Source of the DNA: Lysobacterales bacterium
GTDB lineage: Bacteria; Pseudomonadota; Gammaproteobacteria; Xanthomonadales; Xanthomonadaceae
Direction: 5' to 3'
Length of the DNA stretch: 64,000 nt
Assembly: GCA_014946745.1 (NCBI GenBank)
Contig: JADCRD010000003.1
Coordinates: 434,001-498,000 of the forward strand
Both the position numbers and the translations under genes were made by a program. Of the stretch, positions 59,701 through 64,000 are shown piece after piece; within the stretch, counting starts at the first letter, position 1, and each line of letters starts with the position of its first letter. A model generated the notes under the pieces. That model was not told where the DNA came from. It searched no databases and worked only from the letters and a program-made list of their open reading frames with translations.

Positions 59701-62676
59701 GTGCTGGTCAATACCCGCGGCACCTTCGCCAACCGCTACGCCTGGTACGGCTCCAACGACACCAACGGCAACCCCGGTTTCGCCTCGATCACTGTGGCCA
59801 CCAACGGCACCGGCAACTGGAATGCGAACCCCACGCTGCCCGGGCTGACGATTCGCGTGCGCGGCGAAGTGGGCTGCACCGCGCCCTGGGTGGGTGAAGC
59901 GACGCCGGACAGCGGCAACGTCGATCGCCTGCAGCAGACGCAGGTCAGCGTGCCGCTGGGTCCGACCGCTGCGGGCAGCTACATCGGCGCCGCCTGCTTC
60001 ACGACCAATGACCCGCTGGTGCCGCGCGTGGCCTCGACCATCAATCTGACGGTCGAGCCGGCCCGGCTCGCCTTCAGCACCGCGCCGTCGACGACGGCGA
60101 CGGTGGCGCAGGCCTTTGCGGTGCAGCCGACGATCACCGTGCAGGACGGCGCGGGTGTGACCCAGACCGGCTACACCCTGCCCGTGACCCTCGAACTCGC
60201 CAGCGGTGCCGGCCCTCTGACCTGCGACGCGAATCCGGTAACGCCGGTGAACGGCGTGGCCAGCTTCAGCGGCTGCCGCGTCGGCAGCGTGGGCACCGTG
60301 ACCTTGCGGGCGGTGTCGGGCGCCGCCACCAACAGCCTCACCAATCCGCAGGTGGTGGTCCGCCCGGGCCCGCCGGCGCGCTTGTCCTTTACGCCGGCGC
60401 CCTCGGCGACGGCCACCGCGGGGCAGGCGATCGCTGTGCAGCCCACGGTGCGCATCGAAGACAGCTTCGGCAACCTTGCGGATGACGCCACCGCGGCCGT
60501 GACCCTGCGGCTGGCCAGCGGCAGCGGCGTGCTGAGCTGCGATGCCAACCCGGTCAACGCCGTGGCGGGTGTGGCCAGCTTCAGCGGCTGCAGCTTGAAT
60601 CGCGCTGGCACGGTGACGCTGGACGCATCGATGACCGGCATCGCCTCGGCCACCGCACAGCCCAGCATCGTGGTGGCGGCCGCCACGCCCACCCAGCTCG
60701 AGTTCAGCACTTCGCCGCCGGCCACAGCGACGGTTGGCATGCCGTGGATGCCGCAGCCGGCGATCACCCTGCGCGATGCCCTGGGCAATGTCGCGCTGGA
60801 TGCGACCGCGCCAGTGACGCTGTTCCTCGCTTCCGGCGCCGGAACCCTCAGCTGCGCCACCAATCCGGTCGTGCCGGTGAAGGGCGTCGCCAGCTTCAGC
60901 GGCTGTCGTGTCGATGCGATCGGCTCGATCACGCTCGGCGCCAGCACCAGCGGCATCGCCAACACCACCACCAACCCCGCCGTGCTGATCACCCGCGGCC
61001 CGCCGACGCGTCTGGTGTTCACCACCGCGCCCTCGCCAACGGCGACGGCTGGCGTGGCCTTCGCGGTGCAGCCGGTGGTGCGGGTCGAGGACGAGTTCGG
61101 CAATCCGGTCACCGACAAGCCGATTGACATCACCCTGGGGCTGGCCAGCGGCAGCGGCCCGATCAGCTGCAGCGCCAACACGGTGGCGGCGGTGGCGGGC
61201 GTGGCCAGCTTCAGCGGCTGTCGCATCAACACCGCCGGCACGGTGACGCTGAACGCCTCGGCGCCGGGCATCACCGGCTCGACGACGCAGCCGCAGGTGG
61301 TCATCGCGGCGGCCGCGGCCACGCGTCTGGTGTTCGCCACGCCGCCCTCGGCGACCGCGACGGCCGGTCAGGCCTTTGCAGTGCAGGCCTCGATCGCCCT
61401 GCAGGACGCGTTCAACAACGTGGTCACCGACGCGACGACGCCGATCACCCTGCGCATCGCCACGGGCACCGGTCCCTTGCAGTGCACCACCAATCCGGTC
61501 ACTCCGGTGGCGGGCGTAGCGAACTTCGCCGGCTGTCGCGTCGACACCGCCGGCACGCTCACCCTGGATGCCAGCGCGGGCAGCATCGCGAACGCCACCA
61601 GCACGCCGCAGGTGGTGGTCAGCGCGGCAGCGCCCAGCCGGCTCGAGTTCGCGCCGCCGCCCTCGGCCACGGCCACGGCCGGCGTGGCCTTCGCCGTGCA
61701 GCCGCAGCTGCGCGTGCTGGATGCCTTCGGCAATCTGGCGACGACGGCGACCGCGCCGGTCACGCTGTCGCTGGCCTCAGGCAGTGGTGCGCTCGTCTGT
61801 GCGGCCAACAGCGTGACGCCCAGCGCCGGCATCGCCGCCTTCAGCGGTTGTCGCATCGATACCGCCGGCACGGTGACCGTGAATGCAAGCAGCGGCAGCA
61901 TCGCTGCGGCTACCAGCACGCCGCAGATCGTGATCTCGGCCGCGGGTGCGAACCGGCTGGCCTTCTCGGTGGCGCCCTCCAGCACGGCCCAGGCGGGTCA
62001 AGCCTGGCCGCAGCAGCCGGTGGTGCGGGTCGAAGATGCCTTCGGCAACCCGGTGAACTCGCCTGCGACCGTGACCCTGTCCCTGGCCTCCGGTACCGGC
62101 CCGCTGGTCTGCGACGCCAATCCGGTGACCGCGGTGGCGGGCGTGGCGAGCTTCAGCGGCTGCCGCATCAATACCGCCGGCACGGTCACCCTGACTGCCA
62201 GTGCGGCGGGTCTGGGTAGCGCAGTCACCGCGCCCAGCGTGGTCATCGGCGCCGGCGTGCCGGATCGACTGGTGTTCACGACGCTACCGTCCGCCCAGGC
62301 CAACGTCGGTGCGGCCTGGCCGCAGCAGCCGGCGGTGTCGATCCAGGACGCCTTCGGCAACGTGGTCACCGCGGCCACCACGCCGATCACGCTGGCGCTG
62401 GCCAGCGGCGCAGGTCCGCTGGTCTGCACCAGCAATCCGGTGACGCCGGTGGCGGGCGTGGCCCAGTTCGCCGGCTGTCGCTTGAGCTCCGCGGGCGTGG
62501 TGACCCTGACGGCCAGCACGTCCGGCATTGCTGCAACCACGACACAGCCGCAGGTGTCGGCGGTGCAGGCGCGCGCGGCTGTGGTGCCCACTACCGACCG
62601 CTGGGCACTGCTGCTGCTGATCGCCCTGGTGGTGGCGGTGGCGCTGAGTCAGCGTGCGATGCTTCGCGCAGAGTGA
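56773..62676 (+). CDS. Giant secreted subtilisin-like protease with PA domain, eight Ig-like repeats and IPTL-CTERM-like tail
   Basis: 1967 residues from ATG 56773, after AAAGGGG. A signal peptide (about 1-34) is followed by an I9-type propeptide (YIVVLKEHALA...) and an S8 domain with Asp200 (VIDSGIN), His280 (NGHGTHVAS) and Ser614 (SGTSMSSPH), with a PA domain inserted (VIRRGTCSFAIKANNAAAAG). Then come Fn3-like and choice-of-anchor type beta regions (about 700-1095), eight Ig-like repeats of about 105 residues, each with a conserved Cys pair, and a C-terminal VPTTDRWALLLLIALVVAVA segment followed by RAMLRAE. The tail resembles IPTL-CTERM sorting signals (PT..W plus helix plus basic end). Likely surface displayed. 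Confidence 0.88.
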   Translation: MNFWMRARAKRWAVGAVMFGLALGSASQGLAADSPGAADAREEARKSAVEAAESGRYIVVLKEHALASYRGGKPGLAAPERAAGSERLNARGPAAQAYVGYLREQQRAFESRVSGVLGRAPQVSMRMQHAINALVMELSAEDAARVAALPEVLLLSPERLLELHTDVGPALIGAEPIWNGTNPGSSGPAQGEGRVIAVIDSGINWGSPSFAAVGPVDGYTHVNPLGDGNYLGTCGPGGVDEGRCNAKLIGGYDFVCGAPANICTAANQREEPGFGDTNGHGTHVASTAAGNRRDAQYVGNTVRIAGVAPHATIIAYDACYTEISTGLGRCPSSSTVASINQAVADGIVDVINYSIGGGEQPWSDPSSLAFLGAVNAGIYVAASAGNSGPGPNTMGHLEPWVSSTAAAQHGRGTFQQTMNVTGPAPVPASLATLLLTPGSGGVAFNATIPGTTPLRISAGIDTASDGCAAYPANTFAGAIAVIRRGTCSFAIKANNAAAAGAVAMILANNAAGILAPSVPGTTIPVFSATQADSNALRNFGQANPSTATAAIPFPPAAQTNTPDQLAAFSSRGPAGEFDLVKPDVTAPGSQILAAYAGTALTGSENLVEIISGTSMSSPHQAGAALLLRQLRPTWTVPELKSALQMTSFRGVLREDGSAASPFDMGAGRVRVNLAANAGLVLDESVTAFQAANPASGGDPSTLNLASMGERFCINQCQFVRRFRNTGTSSVDWTAAVAGLTGTVSPASFSVAAGATVDLTITINSSAIPFDGLHRHGWLELRRVGGSATDDLNLPISVSVPPPRMSLTPNAQAATIVEGTTGAVNVTLRNEGGFPLSFDADRTGVGVVGVANSSSQGIASGFRSTVYTDPATAGSQAQFAADDIVLGGPTRLRSIQVDGFVVSNQPLTAAATNLTWSLYPDAGGLPAGNPQTNPAAAVWTFTSTPTGPGVSTVGANTIALDLVAAGQNVNLPPGRYWVLVNTRGTFANRYAWYGSNDTNGNPGFASITVATNGTGNWNANPTLPGLTIRVRGEVGCTAPWVGEATPDSGNVDRLQQTQVSVPLGPTAAGSYIGAACFTTNDPLVPRVASTINLTVEPARLAFSTAPSTTATVAQAFAVQPTITVQDGAGVTQTGYTLPVTLELASGAGPLTCDANPVTPVNGVASFSGCRVGSVGTVTLRAVSGAATNSLTNPQVVVRPGPPARLSFTPAPSATATAGQAIAVQPTVRIEDSFGNLADDATAAVTLRLASGSGVLSCDANPVNAVAGVASFSGCSLNRAGTVTLDASMTGIASATAQPSIVVAAATPTQLEFSTSPPATATVGMPWMPQPAITLRDALGNVALDATAPVTLFLASGAGTLSCATNPVVPVKGVASFSGCRVDAIGSITLGASTSGIANTTTNPAVLITRGPPTRLVFTTAPSPTATAGVAFAVQPVVRVEDEFGNPVTDKPIDITLGLASGSGPISCSANTVAAVAGVASFSGCRINTAGTVTLNASAPGITGSTTQPQVVIAAAAATRLVFATPPSATATAGQAFAVQASIALQDAFNNVVTDATTPITLRIATGTGPLQCTTNPVTPVAGVANFAGCRVDTAGTLTLDASAGSIANATSTPQVVVSAAAPSRLEFAPPPSATATAGVAFAVQPQLRVLDAFGNLATTATAPVTLSLASGSGALVCAANSVTPSAGIAAFSGCRIDTAGTVTVNASSGSIAAATSTPQIVISAAGANRLAFSVAPSSTAQAGQAWPQQPVVRVEDAFGNPVNSPATVTLSLASGTGPLVCDANPVTAVAGVASFSGCRINTAGTVTLTASAAGLGSAVTAPSVVIGAGVPDRLVFTTLPSAQANVGAAWPQQPAVSIQDAFGNVVTAATTPITLALASGAGPLVCTSNPVTPVAGVAQFAGCRLSSAGVVTLTASTSGIAATTTQPQVSAVQARAAVVPTTDRWALLLLIALVVAVALSQRAMLRAE
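60061..62570 (+). repeat. Eight tandem about 315-bp repeats inside the S8 protease gene
   Basis: Units start at about 60061, 60373, 60688, 61003, 61318, 61633, 61948 and 62260. Each encodes about 105 residues with the pattern RL.F...PSATATAGQAFAVQP, D.FGN, VTL.LASG.G.L.C..N.V, GVASFSGCR and GTVTL.AS. Two cysteines per unit are retained in all eight. Units differ in sequence throughout, so the array is old, but the shared pattern is clear. Confidence 0.9.
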
Positions 62677-62834
62677 GCGCCGTGTTCTCACGGCGCTGAG
62701 TGAAGCCGCTGCCGTCCCGCGTTGACCCGAAACCGGGGGATGCCTGACGGCAGCGCAGCAGCGGGGACACGCCGCGGGAGTGGCGCGTCCCCGTTGCCCT
62801 GTGTCCTCCGCTGTCCAGCCTCTGGAGACCGATC

Positions 62835-64000
62835 ATGCGCACGCGTCACTGCCGACTGTTCCACCTCGCCCTTGTGGTGCTGCTTGCGGGTCTCGCCCCT
62901 GGCCTCGCTGCGGCGGCGAAGATCGATCCCGAGGTCGAGCAGGCGCTGCGCAGCACTGGCACTGTGCGCGTGCTGGTGTGGATCGAGGCCCCCGCCGCAC
63001 GCCAGAGCAGCTCCGCGGCCAAGGCGGCCGTGGCCGAGCTGCTGGCCGCGCACCCGGCGCTCGAAGCCAAGATCCGGCGTCGATTCGAAACCCTGCCGGC
63101 GTTCGCGGCCGAGCTGGCCGCCGAGGATCTCGATCGCCTGCGTCGCAGCGACACAGGGGTTCGCATCGGCCTGGATGTAGGCGGCGGCGGCGGGCTGCTG
63201 GAGTCGATTCCGCTGGCCCAGGTGCAGCCGGTGCAGCTGGCCGGGCTGGACGGCAGCGGCCGCAAGGTGGTGATCATCGACAGCGGCCTGCGGCTCGATC
63301 ACCTGAGCTTCGCCGGGCGCGTCGTCGACGAGGCCTGCTTCTGCACGACCTGCTGCCCGAACGGTCAGATCACCCAGTTCGGGCCGGGGGCGGCGCTGGA
63401 TGCGCATGGGCATGGCACCAATGTCGGCGGCATCGCCGTGGGTGCTGCGGGAGTCAGCGGTGTGCCGCGCGGCGTGGCCTCAGGCGCCAGCATCGTCGCG
63501 GTCCGCGTGCTCGACCAGAACAACAGCTTCTGCTGTTCGTCCGACGTGATTGCGGCGTATGACTGGGTGCGCGTGAATCACCCGGACGCGACCGTGATCA
63601 ATGCCAGCTTGGGCACCAGCGCGCGCTTCCAAGGGAACTGTGACGCCGCCGCCACCTTCACCCAGACGTTTGCTACGGTCATCAACAACCTGCGCGGGCT
63701 CGGCGTGCTGGCGACGGTGTCGAGCGGCAACAACGGCTCGTCGATCGACATGCAGGCGCCTGCCTGCGTCGCGTCGGCGCTGGCGGTAGGCGCGGTGTAC
63801 GACGCCAGCGTGGGCAGCGCGAGCTTCGGCAACGTGTGTACGGCGGCGACCACCGCGGCCGACCAGGTGACCTGCTTCTCCAATCTCAGCACCACCACGG
63901 ACCTCTTGGCGCCGGGCGCGCCGGTGACCGCTGCGGGTCGCAGCGGTGCGAGCGCCACCTCGACTTTCTCGGGGACATCGATGGCTGCGCCGATGACGGC
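62835..64000 (+). CDS. Second subtilisin-like (S8) protease, 3' end outside window
   Basis: At least 388 residues from ATG 62835. Signal peptide (about 1-26, LAAAA). The S8 domain has Asp149 (VIIDSGL), His191 (AHGHGTNVGG) and Ser382 (SGTSMAAP). Many cysteines (CFCTTCCPN, FCCSSD) suggest disulfides. The order fits a compact secreted subtilase without PA insert; the C-terminus is missing. It lies 158 bases after the larger protease, so the pair may be co-regulated. Confidence 0.88.
   Translation, partial: MRTRHCRLFHLALVVLLAGLAPGLAAAAKIDPEVEQALRSTGTVRVLVWIEAPAARQSSSAAKAAVAELLAAHPALEAKIRRRFETLPAFAAELAAEDLDRLRRSDTGVRIGLDVGGGGGLLESIPLAQVQPVQLAGLDGSGRKVVIIDSGLRLDHLSFAGRVVDEACFCTTCCPNGQITQFGPGAALDAHGHGTNVGGIAVGAAGVSGVPRGVASGASIVAVRVLDQNNSFCCSSDVIAAYDWVRVNHPDATVINASLGTSARFQGNCDAAATFTQTFATVINNLRGLGVLATVSSGNNGSSIDMQAPACVASALAVGAVYDASVGSASFGNVCTAATTAADQVTCFSNLSTTTDLLAPGAPVTAAGRSGASATSTFSGTSMAAPMT

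Overview
The window is a GC-rich chromosome segment of a gammaproteobacterium, most likely of the Xanthomonadales (Lysobacterales). The grounds are the order ruvC-ruvA-ruvB-ybgC-tolQ-tolR-tolA-tolB-pal-cpoB-queE-queC-tRNA-Lys, a split class II ribonucleotide reductase (nrdJa/nrdJb), secreted proteases with an IPTL-CTERM-like tail, and many short palindromic intergenic repeats. This assignment is inference from gene content and order; no search was run.

Region 1 (1-5.4 kb and 5.4-15 kb): a partial isocitrate dehydrogenase gene diverges from a small winged-helix regulator with a palindrome in the shared promoter gap. Then come typA (bipA) and a cyclophilin (ppiB). A long minus-strand run follows: Holliday-junction genes ruvCAB, the thioesterase ybgC, the complete Tol-Pal envelope system, two queuosine-precursor genes and tRNA-Lys(UUU). 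Several gene pairs overlap by 1-4 bases.

Region 2 (15-25.6 kb): scattered housekeeping genes (aldo/keto reductase, HAD phosphatase, DegP/DegQ-type protease) are separated by gaps full of palindromic repeats. A class II ribonucleotide reductase (nrdJa) lies behind a promoter with an NrdR-box-like palindrome. Then come a histone H1-like gene, a tandem array of about 81-bp palindromic units, and nrdJb, which appears frameshifted near its start.

Region 3 (25.6-36.5 kb): an accessory island. It has an OLD-like ATPase/TOPRIM gene in lower-GC DNA, small membrane proteins, a gene cut off by nested IS3 and IS66 elements, a beta-helix secreted protein, fragments of a DNA adenine methyltransferase, a trypsin-like protease, and repeated GGGGTCAGGTT elements.

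Region 4 (36.6-49.3 kb): a plus-strand series of lipoprotein and small secreted genes of unknown role. It ends in an SGNH hydrolase, a 1347-residue patatin-like phospholipase whose catalytic dyad is split by a membrane domain, and an overlapping lipoprotein.

Region 5 (49.5-64 kb): an LprI-like protein, a slipin, two degenerate tRNA-like sequences, a secreted repeat protein, a sulfotransferase, a PhyH-type dioxygenase, a 1967-residue subtilisin-like protease with eight tandem Ig-like repeats, and the start of a second subtilisin.

The observations most worth follow-up are: a shared C-terminal F-x-(D/N)-GFE motif on three unrelated secreted proteins; the OLD-like gene in the IS-rich island; the patatin/SGNH/lipoprotein cluster; and the apparent frameshift in nrdJb beside the palindrome array.
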